Assembly (NCBI RefSeq): GCF_022179285.1
Contig: NZ_BPQO01000007.1
Coordinates: 1 to 64,000 of the forward strand
Direction of reading: 5' to 3'
DNA: 64,000 nucleotides
From: Methylobacterium hispanicum
GTDB lineage: Bacteria > Pseudomonadota > Alphaproteobacteria > Rhizobiales > Beijerinckiaceae
Position 1 is the stretch's first letter. The number at the start of each line of letters is the position of its first letter. Below are positions 36,800 to 45,787 of this stretch, piece by piece. The translations under genes and the position numbers were made by a program. The notes under the pieces were generated by a model. It was not told where the DNA came from, searched no databases, and saw nothing but the letters and a program-made list of their open reading frames with translations.

Positions 36800-38434
36800 C
36801 TATACGACTTGATGTTCAAGGGGTATCAGGCCGGTGACATCGTCCTGGAGTTGGGCCGTCAAGTCGAGTTCCTGCCAGTAGGAGGCGGGGGCCGGGATGC
36901 CTCGCCGCCATACGATGTCCACGTTGACGTTCGGGTCGGTGAACCTCGCGTTCTTCTCGTCTTCCAGAAAAGCGTGTGTCGAGGCCCAAAGGCGCAACGT
37001 TTCGTCGAGGTCCGGCGAAGCGATGCGGGCCGTGACGGACTGGCACCGCAGCATCGCGCGCACGAGGGGCGCGGCTTGAGCGGCGCCGGGTGCGGTAAGC
37101 GCCCGCAACCCCCCGATGTAGTCCGACCGGTAGATGGTCGGCACCACGATTCGCGACTTCCCCCCGCCGACCAATTCCTTCGTCATCATGATGCGGGCGG
37201 TCCGACCGTTGCCGTCGTTGAAGGGATGGACGAGGACGATGAGGGTGTGGGCGAACACGCCGCGGGCGAACGGGGCCTGCAGGTCGCGCAGCATGGCGAA
37301 ACCCTCGCGCAGAGTCCCCTTGACGAGGTCAGGCAACACGAAGACGGTGTTGCCGGCGCTGTTGGCATCCTCCTTGAACTCGCCCGGCTTCTTGTCGGGG
37401 CGCGCGTCGAGCAACCGCGCGTTCCGCTCGCGGATCTCGGCCATGAACTCATCGACGGACGATGCGCGCGCCTCGCCCGGCACGATGCTCGCGACCTGGG
37501 CAAAGGTTTGCGTCACGTCGCGACCGTCCTGCGGCCGCCCATCGGCCGGTTCGTGCTCGAACACGATGCGCCGCGCCTTGTCGACGAGGAAGCGCGTGCC
37601 CTCGATGTAGTTGGTGAAGTACGCCTCGACGAATGACGTGCAGTCCCGCTCGCCGGGACCGACGTGCGGGTCGGCCAAGTCGGGCGCGACGCGCCCGAGG
37701 GTCATCGCCAAGACCTTGAGGCGCTCCATGCACTCGGGGTCGTAGGGGTCGTCCGGCCGGCGCCGCGCGGCCACGTCCCTTGCGACCAAACCGGCTTTGC
37801 GCGTTCCGAGGATGGTCCCGATGATATCGAGGAGGACCTGCAGTTCCTGTTCCGCCCCAAGCGAGCCTGCGATGCACTCGGCCCGCTGCCGGATCTCCCG
37901 GAGACCGTCCTCATGGGCGGTCTTCAGCAACCGCTCGACCTCTCGTTCGACGCCTTCCCTTCCGACGGTGCGGCTAGGCCCACTCCGTGCGCGTGATGCC
38001 TGCAGGTTCTCCAGCAGGGCGCGCGCGTCGCTCGGAAGGTAGACCCCGAGGAAGGACATGTCCCCCTCCAACGGCCCTGGACCGGGGAAGGTTCTGATTT
38101 CCAAGCCGGGCAGTGACAACCGCCTGCGGGCCTTCCCGTGCGGATCGGTCGCGAACACCCAGCCCGGGAAGACGACGCGCCCGTCCGGCCCGCGCTCACG
38201 CCAGGGATTCCTCTGCAGGGCAGTCCGGCCCCTGAGCACGGCACCAGGCGCGTATCGAGCGAGGATGGGAGCCCATCCGCCGCAGACAATCTCTTCGACG
38301 GGACGACCGTTGCACACCGCATAGATGCCGTCGCCGACCCGCCGGAGCTTGCCGGCGGCGGCCTGCCGCTGAAGGGACCGGTCGCGTTGCGGGTCGCCTC
38401 GCGTGAGGATCAGATCACCGTGCGTCGTAGCCAC
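36800..38434 (-). CDS. Fic-domain protein with AbiEi-like N-terminal region
   Basis: This 544-residue protein has an N-terminal region (about 1-150) that resembles the winged-helix plus C-domain of AbiEi-like transcriptional antitoxins: GDPQRDRSLQRQAAAGKLRRVGDGIYA and later RTALQRNPW. The Fic core (about 260-420) has the catalytic motif HPFNDGNGRTAR, typical of AMP transfer to Ser/Thr/Tyr. Before it, TNYIEG fits the inhibitory (S/T)xxxE(G/N) helix that blocks ATP use, so the enzyme is probably self-inhibited. A C-terminal domain (about 430-544) is of unknown kind. The promoter carries a palindrome that the N-terminal domain could bind. The target protein is unknown. Confidence 0.85.
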   Translation of the reverse strand: MATTHGDLILTRGDPQRDRSLQRQAAAGKLRRVGDGIYAVCNGRPVEEIVCGGWAPILARYAPGAVLRGRTALQRNPWRERGPDGRVVFPGWVFATDPHGKARRRLSLPGLEIRTFPGPGPLEGDMSFLGVYLPSDARALLENLQASRARSGPSRTVGREGVEREVERLLKTAHEDGLREIRQRAECIAGSLGAEQELQVLLDIIGTILGTRKAGLVARDVAARRRPDDPYDPECMERLKVLAMTLGRVAPDLADPHVGPGERDCTSFVEAYFTNYIEGTRFLVDKARRIVFEHEPADGRPQDGRDVTQTFAQVASIVPGEARASSVDEFMAEIRERNARLLDARPDKKPGEFKEDANSAGNTVFVLPDLVKGTLREGFAMLRDLQAPFARGVFAHTLIVLVHPFNDGNGRTARIMMTKELVGGGKSRIVVPTIYRSDYIGGLRALTAPGAAQAAPLVRAMLRCQSVTARIASPDLDETLRLWASTHAFLEDEKNARFTDPNVNVDIVWRRGIPAPASYWQELDLTAQLQDDVTGLIPLEHQVV

Positions 38435-38472
38435 TTAACGCCCCCGGGCGGCGGAAGCCCCGTCGCTTATAT

Positions 38473-38505
38473 CGACATAATAACCTCTTGTGTCGTTTAA
38501 AACAA
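38473..38505 (-). promoter_or_regulatory. Promoter and candidate operator of the Fic gene
   Basis: On the minus strand TTGTTT (38500-38505) and TATTAT (38477-38482) are separated by 17 bp, a good sigma-70-type promoter, about 40 bp before the Fic start. An imperfect inverted repeat (CGACATAA at 38473-38480, TTGTGTCG at 38488-38495; 7 of 8 pairs) covers the -10 box and spacer, a position expected for a repressor site. Confidence 0.65.
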
Positions 38506-38608
38506 CATAAGCTCGCAATTGCCCTAAGGCAGGCTGATATACCCGTCTACTACTCGATTCCCGGACAAGGCAACCATGTCTCCGAGCGGTTGGAAGTCGA
38601 AGACCCCC

Positions 38609-39130
38609 TCAGACCGGCATGCCGGTCAAGGAGCGCGGGTTCACCTCGGCCCGATATCCCTTCGAATGCCTGAGCAGGCGCCGCATCTCATCGAGCCAGC
38701 CGAGGTCCTCGGCGGACTGGTCGTAGAGGCAGATGGCCAGCCCGTGTTCGAGGACCGGCTCGATCTTGGCGTATGCCTCGGAGGAATGCATCGCGGCAAC
38801 GGCCTTGTCCCGGGATGGCCAGCGCGCCATCAGCGCGAACTCGACGTACCGGATGTCCCGGTCGTGCAGGTAGAAGACGACGTTCTTGTGCCGGAAGCGG
38901 GGACGCTGGAAGACGGGTCGCGGCCTCAGATCGACGAGTGCCCGCGCGGCGTTGGTCGCAATCAGGCGCAGCAGAGGCTCCTCCGTCAGCCCCTCGATGT
39001 CGACGAAGGCGACGGCGCCCTCTCAGTCGTCCTGGCCGGGGAAGAGGGTGTATTGCAGGTCCGGCATGGACGGGACGGCATGCGGCGCCAGCGCCCGGGT
39101 CGGGAAGCTGAGGATCTTGCGTTCGGCCAT
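38609..39130 (-). pseudogene. Small unknown gene split by an in-frame opal codon
   Basis: A 174-codon frame opens at ATG 39130, but TGA at 39023-39025 interrupts it after 35 codons (PGQDD-stop-EGAVAFVDIEGL). The sequence on both sides reads as one protein: ALVDLRPRPVFQRPRF, then VEFALMARWPSRDKAVAAM and LEHGLAICLYDQ. The style is faintly like DUF488 proteins (LDLR-P), but I do not recognise it securely. Its start lies 2 bp after the stop of the deaminase remnant. One point mutation or base error would account for the break. Confidence 0.55.
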
Positions 39131-39132
39131 CG

Positions 39133-39582
39133 TCAGGCTTCCGGGACCAAGGAGGCGGCACGCCTCTCGACGGAGGCCAAGTCACGCAGCCGGACGGCAT
39201 GTTCGGGCAGGCCCCCGCCGGGAGGCACGAACGTGCCGTGCTCGTCCTTCAGATCACCTTTCTTGATGAAGAAATCCTCATGCATTCGCTCGCCGACGCC
39301 GGTGAATGGAACGATGACCATCTGGGCCTGGGTCGGCGCCTTTCCGTCCTTGGGCCGTTGCGGAAGTTCCGTAACGATGGTGTCGGAGTGAAGCTCGACC
39401 GCGAGGCTCTTCACGTAAGGCTCGACGTAATAGACCCGCTTCACCCCGGCGGTGACGAGGTGCCGGGCACAGTTATGGCAGGGATATACGGTGCAATAGA
39501 GCGTCCACTGACGACTGTTGCCGGCCCTTCGTGCGGGCGAGGCGCTCGGGTCGCCTGTCGCGGTGAAAAGCGTCGGGTTGAC
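39133..39582 (-). pseudogene. Truncated dCMP/dCTP-deaminase-like C-terminus
   Basis: The frame from the end of the OLD gene reads TLYCTVYPCHNCARHLVTAG, then VKRVYYVEPYVKSLAVELHS. This contains the zinc-binding PCxxC of cytidine/deoxycytidylate deaminases and closely resembles the C-terminal domain of anti-phage dCTP deaminases. The preceding His-Ala-Glu half of the active site and any kinase-like N-terminus are absent; the frame simply abuts the OLD stop codon. The first usable start is GTG at 39444, after the zinc motif. I read it as a deletion remnant without catalytic activity. It continues as PFTGVGERMHEDFF, also family-like. Confidence 0.65.
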
Positions 39583-39585
39583 CGG

Positions 39586-40599
39586 TTACCGTGGCAAAGC
39601 AGCGTTGATGGCCTCGATGACCTTCTCACCGTTGTCGAGGGTCGTCACGACGCCAGGGCCGTTTCCGTCCAGGAAACTGGGATTGCGGATGAGCCAATCA
39701 GCCGGGCTGAAGTGGTCGAATTCCGGCGTGGATGCCGGGAGGATCCTGAACACCGTCTCCATGCGCTTCACCAGCCGGCCGGGGCCCGGTGCATCCTTGT
39801 CAAGCTTGGCTAGGGTCAGTGCGGAACGCCCCTTGAGCTCGAAGGCGCCGTTGACAATGCCGACATAGGTCTCGGGCTCGAATATGTCCTCGACGTCGCC
39901 CTCGGCGATGCCGAGCACGTCGGGATAATTCATGATGCGGCTCTCTGGTATGGCACCGGCGGCCTTGAGCTGCTCAAGCTTGCGCTTGTCGCCCTGGGCT
40001 CTGTCGGACATCACCGCCAGGTGTAGGTTCGCGCCCTTGAACAGGGAGACGAACGACTGGATCTTGTCGAGCCCACCGGCCGGACAGATCGTCCAGCGGG
40101 GGTCGAGCGCGGTCCGTCGCCGTCGCTTCAGCTGAGCCGACAGGGCCTTGAGGAACAGGATGTCGCCCGGTCCCTCGACCAGCAGGGTGTGCTTGCCGAT
40201 GAACAGCGCCTGGGTGACGTCGTAGCCCAAGGCGGCCTGGAGGGGGAAGAGGGTGTCCGGGTCCGTGGCGAGCACGTCGCCCCTGACCTTGGTACCCTTC
40301 GTCGTCCAGAAGCCTGGACGCTTCTGCTCGACCTGGTCCTCGATGATCCGGGAGAGCGTCAGGTCGTCGGGCGGCACCATGAAGGGCGAATGCGTGGAGA
40401 AGACCACTTGGTGCTTCGGCAGGAGTCGGTCGGCGAAGTACCGCAGCAGATCGGCCTGGGCCTTGCCGTGGAGGGTCAGCCCCGGCTCGTCCAGCAGGAG
40501 TATCTGGTTGCCCCCACGCTTGCTTACCTGCGCGAACTTCACCAGGAACGAGAAGAACCAGATGAACCCGGCGCTACGCTCCGAGAACGGCACCGTCAC
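39586..40599 (-). pseudogene. OLD-family ATPase-nuclease, C-terminal half
   Basis: This is the 3' part of the gene begun at 41592 and is in the same frame. It holds the ABC-type Walker B region (ILLLDEPGLTLHG), the H-loop (FSTHSPFM) and a TOPRIM nuclease domain with LLVEGPGDILFLKAL and VMSDRAQGDKRK. After the amber codon at 40711-40713 the frame continues with NAFLELEVRVTKAEAGDPAP, so homology runs straight through. GTG 40599 is the first plausible internal start but would lack the Walker A half. OLD-family proteins (GajA, P2 OLD) act in phage defence as DNA nucleases. Confidence 0.75.
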
Positions 40600-40710
40600 C
40601 CTGTGAAGGGTGTTCCTGACACGGGCGCGGGCGATCGCGCCGGCGTTGAACGGGGCGGGGTCGCCCGCTTCCGCCTTCGTGACCCTGACCTCAAGCTCCA
40701 GGAACGCGTT

Positions 40711-41592
40711 CTACGTCCAGTATTCCTGCAATTGGTCGGTGATGGCGTTCGATGCGGATTCACACTTGGCGTTCAGCGACTCGTAGGTCGTCGACGCCTT
40801 GATCTCCTCCACCGAGGTCCCGGCGAATTCGAGGAAGTCGAGGAAAACCCTCTCGCCGACGTCCAAATGCGTGTTTCCATGCGGATGTCCGGGATGGTGG
40901 TACGGTGCGTCCCCGTTGCGTACGATGTCGTCGACCCGGATTTGCCCGGCCATGCGGTCGTAATACGAAAAGTACATGAACTGGGGCGTCACGGAGCGGA
41001 TGTAGCTCCCAACGAAACCCACCGCGTTCTGGCCGGGGAACGACCTGATCGTTTCCAGGAGCGCGACTTGGTCCGGCGTCGGCTCCGCCAACGCCTCCAA
41101 CGCCTTTCGGAGCATGTCCGTGGTTGTGGCTTCCGCAAGCGGTTCCCTGACGGTTTCGCCGAGGCCGTGGCTGGCCATCAGGTACTCGGCGATGGCCGGG
41201 TAGTTCAGCGGAACGTCGATGCGGAAGGTTTCGTCGTCGTAGCGGCGCGAGAGGGTGATCTGACGCGACCGGAGACAGTCGGGGCCCAACGCTTCGGCCA
41301 GCGTCGCCACATCCTCGGGCGATAGGGACCATTTGGACGTGATGACGATTGCCTCGCCCTCCTCCTTCGGATGCCGTGCGTCGTACTCGTTCAGGTGCCG
41401 CCTGGGGTAGTCCCGTTCCCTATCGAATACCGTTGGTGTCGCCGGGTGGGGATTCAGGCCGGCCAAGGCTTGAAGGAGGGCGGTCTTGCCAGCCTCGTTC
41501 TTGCCGACAAGACAGACCATGTCGCCGAGCGTGACCTCTTCCGAATCCTCGACGCTGCGAAAATTGGTGACCCTGAAACTGTCGAGCCTCAT
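40711..41592 (-). CDS. OLD-family ATPase-nuclease, N-terminal half ending at an amber codon
   Basis: This 293-residue product starts MRLDSFRVTNFRSVED and has the Walker A motif GKNEAGKTALLQAL (about 31-44), as in SMC/OLD ATPases. It ends QLQEYWT at TAG, with the family sequence resuming immediately after, so a CAG or similar codon probably became TAG. Alone it lacks the Walker B and TOPRIM parts. Together the two halves make about 669 codons, a normal size. It lies 66 bp downstream of the DUF2235 gene on the same strand. Confidence 0.75.
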   Translation of the reverse strand: MRLDSFRVTNFRSVEDSEEVTLGDMVCLVGKNEAGKTALLQALAGLNPHPATPTVFDRERDYPRRHLNEYDARHPKEEGEAIVITSKWSLSPEDVATLAEALGPDCLRSRQITLSRRYDDETFRIDVPLNYPAIAEYLMASHGLGETVREPLAEATTTDMLRKALEALAEPTPDQVALLETIRSFPGQNAVGFVGSYIRSVTPQFMYFSYYDRMAGQIRVDDIVRNGDAPYHHPGHPHGNTHLDVGERVFLDFLEFAGTSVEEIKASTTYESLNAKCESASNAITDQLQEYWT

Positions 41593-41658
41593 TCCATCCC
41601 TCGTAGTCGGTCCGCAGCTTCGCGGATGGCCAAGCAACTGCAATCGCAGATTGGTCTG

Positions 41659-43155
41659 CTAGACGATGCCGGATTTCGCTGCCCCTGGGTTTGGCGAGCC
41701 CGGCGCATAAGCGGTCCTGAAGTCCCGGTGGTTCGCCAACGCCAACGGCCTATAGGGACCTTTCCCATCACATTGGGTCACCTCGGCCAGATCGAATCTT
41801 TCCCTGACGCTCGGGTGGACCAGGGCATCCTCCGGGATCTCCCGGACCTTCACCGGCCATCCCAGCCATCCCATGCGACGGGACAGCCAGCGGGGAAGGA
41901 TGCCGGCGATGGAGTCGTGCATGCCGGCGACCTCGCAGTGCTGCATGCCATCGGACGCCGGATGCAGGTGCAGCCGGCCGGTACCGGGCTCTCCGGACAC
42001 CATCCCGTCGACCCGAAGCGGATCCGGGATCTTGGTGGCCTGCTCCACCATCCACTGCAAGGCGACGTCGGACAGCCGGCTCTCGGCTTCGGGGTAGCTG
42101 CCGCCGATGTCGGAGTGGTTGCCGGCGAACCACATCTGGATGAGCGGATCGGGCTCGCCCTGGACCTTTTTCCGCACCCCGTCCCGGCTGCCCCACCTGA
42201 CCCGCGGGAAGTCGGCGCGGGTCTCGTCGATGGAGAGGGCATGCCGGGCATAGCCGACATGGCCGCTCAGCAGTTGGTCGTAGTTCCCGGAGCGCCATTG
42301 CGCGATGTGCCAGCGCGCCTTCCCGTTCACCGGTGAGTCGGTGATGGTCTTGACCGCTGTCGGCAGCCAACGCCAGAGGACGAACGCCGCAGTGAGCGAG
42401 AGGGTGGCCAGGAACGGGCGCCAGTAGCCGGTGCCGAACGCTAGGTCGGACAGGACGGCGGGCACGGCTGCAACCAGCACGGCCAGGATCGTCAGGCCGG
42501 CCGCGATGCCCCACCACTTGGGTCCGGTCGCGCCGAGCGAGGCGACGGTGTCGAACACGCCGATGAAGTGCGGTGCCACGTTCGAGGAAAGGTCGTCACC
42601 CGACCTGTACTTGCGCCGGAATCGCCTCGCCAACTCGAACCGGTCCTTCTCGTAGTCGCCGCCCCGGGGTGAACCCGCGCCGTACTCATAGACCTTGATC
42701 ACCGCCTCATCCGCGATGTCCCGCGTCGCCTTGCGGAAGCGTGGAAGGTCTCCGCCCGGCACTTTCGTCGGGACGCCGCACAGGAACAGAACGTTGGCCA
42801 CGCAACGGGCCGTGTAGGCCCCTCGGCTGAAGCCGATCAGGTAGATGCGGTCGCCGGGCTCGTAGTGGTTGATGGCGAACTCGTAGCAGTCGGCGATGTT
42901 CTTCGTGATGCCCAGGCCGGTCACCGAGGACAGCAGCTTCTGCAGTCGGCGGTAGGCACCGACGAAACCCGGGGCCGAGCCGTCCGTGCCGAGGCCGGCG
43001 TCGTAGAAGGCGACCTGCTCGCGCGGGTCGATGCCGCTGTCCGGCCCGACCCGGCAGACGCGGTAGAGCTTGTAGACGTTGCTGAGGCGCTGTTCCTCGC
43101 GGAGGCCACCTTCCTGGCCGGTGCCATCCGAGAAGACCACGATGTTCTTAGCCAC
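41659..43155 (-). CDS. DUF2235 alpha/beta-hydrolase with membrane segment
   Basis: This 498-residue protein has the DUF2235 fold shared with the T6SS Tle1 phospholipases. KNIVVFSDGTGQEGG lies at the N-terminus, the nucleophile elbow is GFSRGAYTAR (Ser about 107), FIGVFDTVASLG follows, and WFAGNHSDIGGSY supplies the acid/His end. Two hydrophobic segments (about 215-265) interrupt the domain, unusual for a free enzyme and suggesting membrane anchoring. GTG 43155 is chosen because AGGAGGGGGGC precedes it. No VgrG, PAAR or immunity gene is near. It heads a same-strand cluster with the OLD gene, so a defence role (membrane lipid damage) is possible but unproven. Confidence 0.8.
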   Translation of the reverse strand: MAKNIVVFSDGTGQEGGLREEQRLSNVYKLYRVCRVGPDSGIDPREQVAFYDAGLGTDGSAPGFVGAYRRLQKLLSSVTGLGITKNIADCYEFAINHYEPGDRIYLIGFSRGAYTARCVANVLFLCGVPTKVPGGDLPRFRKATRDIADEAVIKVYEYGAGSPRGGDYEKDRFELARRFRRKYRSGDDLSSNVAPHFIGVFDTVASLGATGPKWWGIAAGLTILAVLVAAVPAVLSDLAFGTGYWRPFLATLSLTAAFVLWRWLPTAVKTITDSPVNGKARWHIAQWRSGNYDQLLSGHVGYARHALSIDETRADFPRVRWGSRDGVRKKVQGEPDPLIQMWFAGNHSDIGGSYPEAESRLSDVALQWMVEQATKIPDPLRVDGMVSGEPGTGRLHLHPASDGMQHCEVAGMHDSIAGILPRWLSRRMGWLGWPVKVREIPEDALVHPSVRERFDLAEVTQCDGKGPYRPLALANHRDFRTAYAPGSPNPGAAKSGIV

Positions 43156-43583
43156 GCCCCCCTCCTGCAGCCGGGATGGTCCTGGAATGGAGCCCATCTT
43201 GCGAGGCTGGATCGCGTCCGACGCCCAGTCAGACCGGTTAAGCCCAGCTTCGGGAGTCGCAACCGCCAGGTTCCTTGTTTGTTCCCAATCTGCGACCAGA
43301 GTGTACGCGCTGACGGAGGCCATGGCCTCCGAGCACGAAGCCCGGCGGGCGAAGTCGCGCCCTGCACGCGAACAACCTCACCCCTGACACCAAGGCGGCC
43401 GGAATGGCGGCCGGGACCTAACCCCCTACCGGCGGCCGGCCCCGCCGGTGCCCGGATTTGAACCTCGCTCACCGGACCGAACGGTTGGGGCGGATACATC
43501 CAAGGACTTTCGTCGGGGCGCCACTCGTTGAGCGCCAAATAGCTCATGGTCTGCCCGCGTGGATGTGCTATGCACCCCGCATC
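43156..43583. other. Divergent intergenic region
   Basis: About 430 bases between the leftward DUF2235 gene and the rightward efflux operon. I see no gene; the region must hold promoters for both. No MerR-type dyad or clear repeat was found. Confidence 0.5.
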
Positions 43584-43964
43584 ATGTCGGCCACCCGGTC
43601 CTTTTGGCGTTCGTTGCTCACGGTCTTCCAGATCGTGTCGCTTGCCGCCTTTTCGGTGGCGGGTGCGGGACACTCGCACGCGGGGGAGCTTCACGTCGGA
43701 CACGACACGTCCGTCTCGGTCGGGTACCAAGTGACTGGAGGGCCAGGTCAGGTTGACGACATGGTGGGCCATGCCGACCGAAGCGCCGAAGAGTCGGTGG
43801 CTGGTCCTTGCGGCCTTTGCTGCCCAGCGTCGTTCGCGCGCTGGGACTGCTTGACCGTCGTGGTTGCCTGGAAGCCCGAGCGAACGTTGGCTGGCGTCCG
43901 CAAAGTCACGTTCGACAGCGTGGTTCCTGAGACGCTTCCTGAACCCCCTCGAACCTTCGCCTGA
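43584..43964 (+). CDS. Small secreted CzcI-like protein, PPR tail
   Basis: This 126-residue exported protein is first in the operon, 83 bp before its adaptor. It has a signal peptide (VFQIVSLAAFSVAGAG), then HSHAGELHVGHD, DDMVGHADRSAEE and CGLCCPASFARWDC, ending LPEPPRTFA. ATG 43584 is chosen for the signal peptide; an ATG at 43563 is possible. It is the counterpart of 4089-4538 in layout and tail. A CzcI-like role in periplasmic metal sensing or binding is inferred. Confidence 0.72.
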   Translation: MSATRSFWRSLLTVFQIVSLAAFSVAGAGHSHAGELHVGHDTSVSVGYQVTGGPGQVDDMVGHADRSAEESVAGPCGLCCPASFARWDCLTVVVAWKPERTLAGVRKVTFDSVVPETLPEPPRTFA

Positions 43965-44047
43965 GGTCCGCGCTCCAACGCGCGCCCTGAGCGGCTGTCC
44001 GTGAACGACAGCCGCCAGCCTCCTTTACGCGAAGGCTCGATCATCCC

Positions 44048-45775
44048 ATGCGTGTTCTCTACGCCTCCGCCCTGCGGACGGCTCTCCTGGCGTTTGGCCT
44101 CTGGGCCGGTGCGCCGACGCTCGCCGTCGCCCATGAGGGGCACGACCACGGCAACGAGGCGCAGGCTCCGGCGGCGGCTACAGCGCCGCGCAGTACGTCG
44201 AGCACCGACGCGCTCGAATTGGTCGCCATCGTCCGAAGCGGCCGCTTGGCCGTGTTCCTCGACCGTGTGGGCACCAACGAGCCTGTGACGGACGCCGTCG
44301 TCCGAGCCGAGACGCCGGACGGCTCCCTCACCGCCTCGCCCATGCCGGACGGCAGCTACGCGGTCGATGCACATTGGAGCCTGCACCCCGGCGAGCACGA
44401 GGTGCTCTTCACCGTGACCGCGGCAGGCTCAACCGACATGTTTCCGGTCACGTTGACGGTGCGGGAGGCACCGCCGCCGAAGTCTGAGGCGGGTGTCTCC
44501 GCGTGGGCATCCGGCCTCGCCGCGGCCCACGACTTTCAGCGCCACCTGAAGGAGGCCGACCCGCTGCCGCTGGCCATCGGCGGCACCGGCTTCCTTCTCG
44601 GCATCGCGGTCACGCTCCTGATGAAGGGGCGCCGTTACTTGCCGGCCACTGCCCTCGTCGCCCTCATCGTCGCCCTCGCGTTCGCGCCGCGCGCCTTCGC
44701 GGGCGAGGGGCACGGTCACGGGAGTGCCCCCGGATCGCAAACCACCCTCATGGCCGCCCCGGCGCCGGCGGGACAGGACTTGGCGCGACGTCAACCGGAC
44801 GGGTCGATCTTCGTGCCCAAGCCCACCCAGAGGGTACTGGCCGTGCGCACGGTGGTGACATCCTCCGACATCATGCGCCGCACCGTCGAGCTGCCGGGGC
44901 GCATCGTGCCCGATCCGAGTGCCAGCGGGGTCGTGCAGTCCTCGGTCGGCGGCCGGCTCTCGCCGCCGGAATCCGGGATCTTCCCGCGGCTCGGCACGCG
45001 GGTGCGCAAGGGCGAGGTGCTGGCCTATGTCACGCCGCCGGTGCAGGCGGTCGACGCCTCCGACATGCGCCAACGCCAGGGCGAACTCGACCAGCAGATC
45101 GCAGTCACGGAGCGACGGGTCGAACGTTACCGCAAGCTCGCACCGGGCGGCGCCGTATCGCAGGTGCAACTGGAGGACGCCCAGGCCGAGCTGAAGGGTC
45201 TGCTCGACCGCCGCGCCGCCCTCGACACAATCCGCCAGCAGCCCGAAGCACTCAAGGCGCCGGTCGACGGCGTGATCGCCGAGGCGACCGCCGTGGCCGG
45301 GCAGATGGCGAGCCCCGGCGTGCAGGTGTTCCAGATCGTCGACCCGACCCGCCTCTGGATCGAGGCGCTGAGCTTCGACGCCCTCACCGGCGGCCAGCAC
45401 GCCACCGCCCGCCTTGCCGACGGTCGCATGCTGCGCCTCGCCTACATGGGCGCAGGGCTCGCCGACCGCAGCCAAGCCGTGCCGATGCACTTCGCCGTCG
45501 AAGGCGCGCCGTCGGAACTGCGGACCGGGCAGTTCGTCACCGTGCTGGCCGCAACCGACGCACAGCAGAAGGGGTTGGCGCTTCCGCGCATGAGCGTGGT
45601 GCGTGGCGGCAACGGCCAAAGCATCGTCTACGAGCACACCGCGCCGGAGCGCTTCGAGCCCCGCGAGGTGCGGGTCGAGCCGCTCGATGCGGGGCAGGTG
45701 CTGGTCGTCTCCGGGCTCGCCGCGGGCAAGCGGATCGTGACCCAAGGCGCCGAACTCCTCAACCAGGTCCGCTGA
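44048..45775 (+). CDS. RND periplasmic adaptor (HlyD/CusB family), intact paralogue
   Basis: This 575-residue protein is co-linear with 2264-4003: a signal peptide, HEGHDHG, an Ig-like N-terminal domain, a hydrophobic segment near 185-215, a second His motif (GEGHGHGS) and the adaptor core with SVGGRLSPPESGIFPRLGTR, a coiled-coil hairpin, and APVDGVIAEATAVAGQM. It ends 12 bp before the RND start. Because its pump partner is intact, this is presumably the working copy. Substrate not deducible from sequence; His-rich motifs favour divalent metals. Confidence 0.9.
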   Translation: MRVLYASALRTALLAFGLWAGAPTLAVAHEGHDHGNEAQAPAAATAPRSTSSTDALELVAIVRSGRLAVFLDRVGTNEPVTDAVVRAETPDGSLTASPMPDGSYAVDAHWSLHPGEHEVLFTVTAAGSTDMFPVTLTVREAPPPKSEAGVSAWASGLAAAHDFQRHLKEADPLPLAIGGTGFLLGIAVTLLMKGRRYLPATALVALIVALAFAPRAFAGEGHGHGSAPGSQTTLMAAPAPAGQDLARRQPDGSIFVPKPTQRVLAVRTVVTSSDIMRRTVELPGRIVPDPSASGVVQSSVGGRLSPPESGIFPRLGTRVRKGEVLAYVTPPVQAVDASDMRQRQGELDQQIAVTERRVERYRKLAPGGAVSQVQLEDAQAELKGLLDRRAALDTIRQQPEALKAPVDGVIAEATAVAGQMASPGVQVFQIVDPTRLWIEALSFDALTGGQHATARLADGRMLRLAYMGAGLADRSQAVPMHFAVEGAPSELRTGQFVTVLAATDAQQKGLALPRMSVVRGGNGQSIVYEHTAPERFEPREVRVEPLDAGQVLVVSGLAAGKRIVTQGAELLNQVR

Positions 45776-45787
45776 GGAGGCCAACCC

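Noticed and set aside
41659..43155. T6SS lipase effector (Tle1) with immunity partner
   Set aside because: The fold matches, but no VgrG, PAAR, Hcp or immunity gene lies nearby, so I call only a DUF2235 hydrolase.
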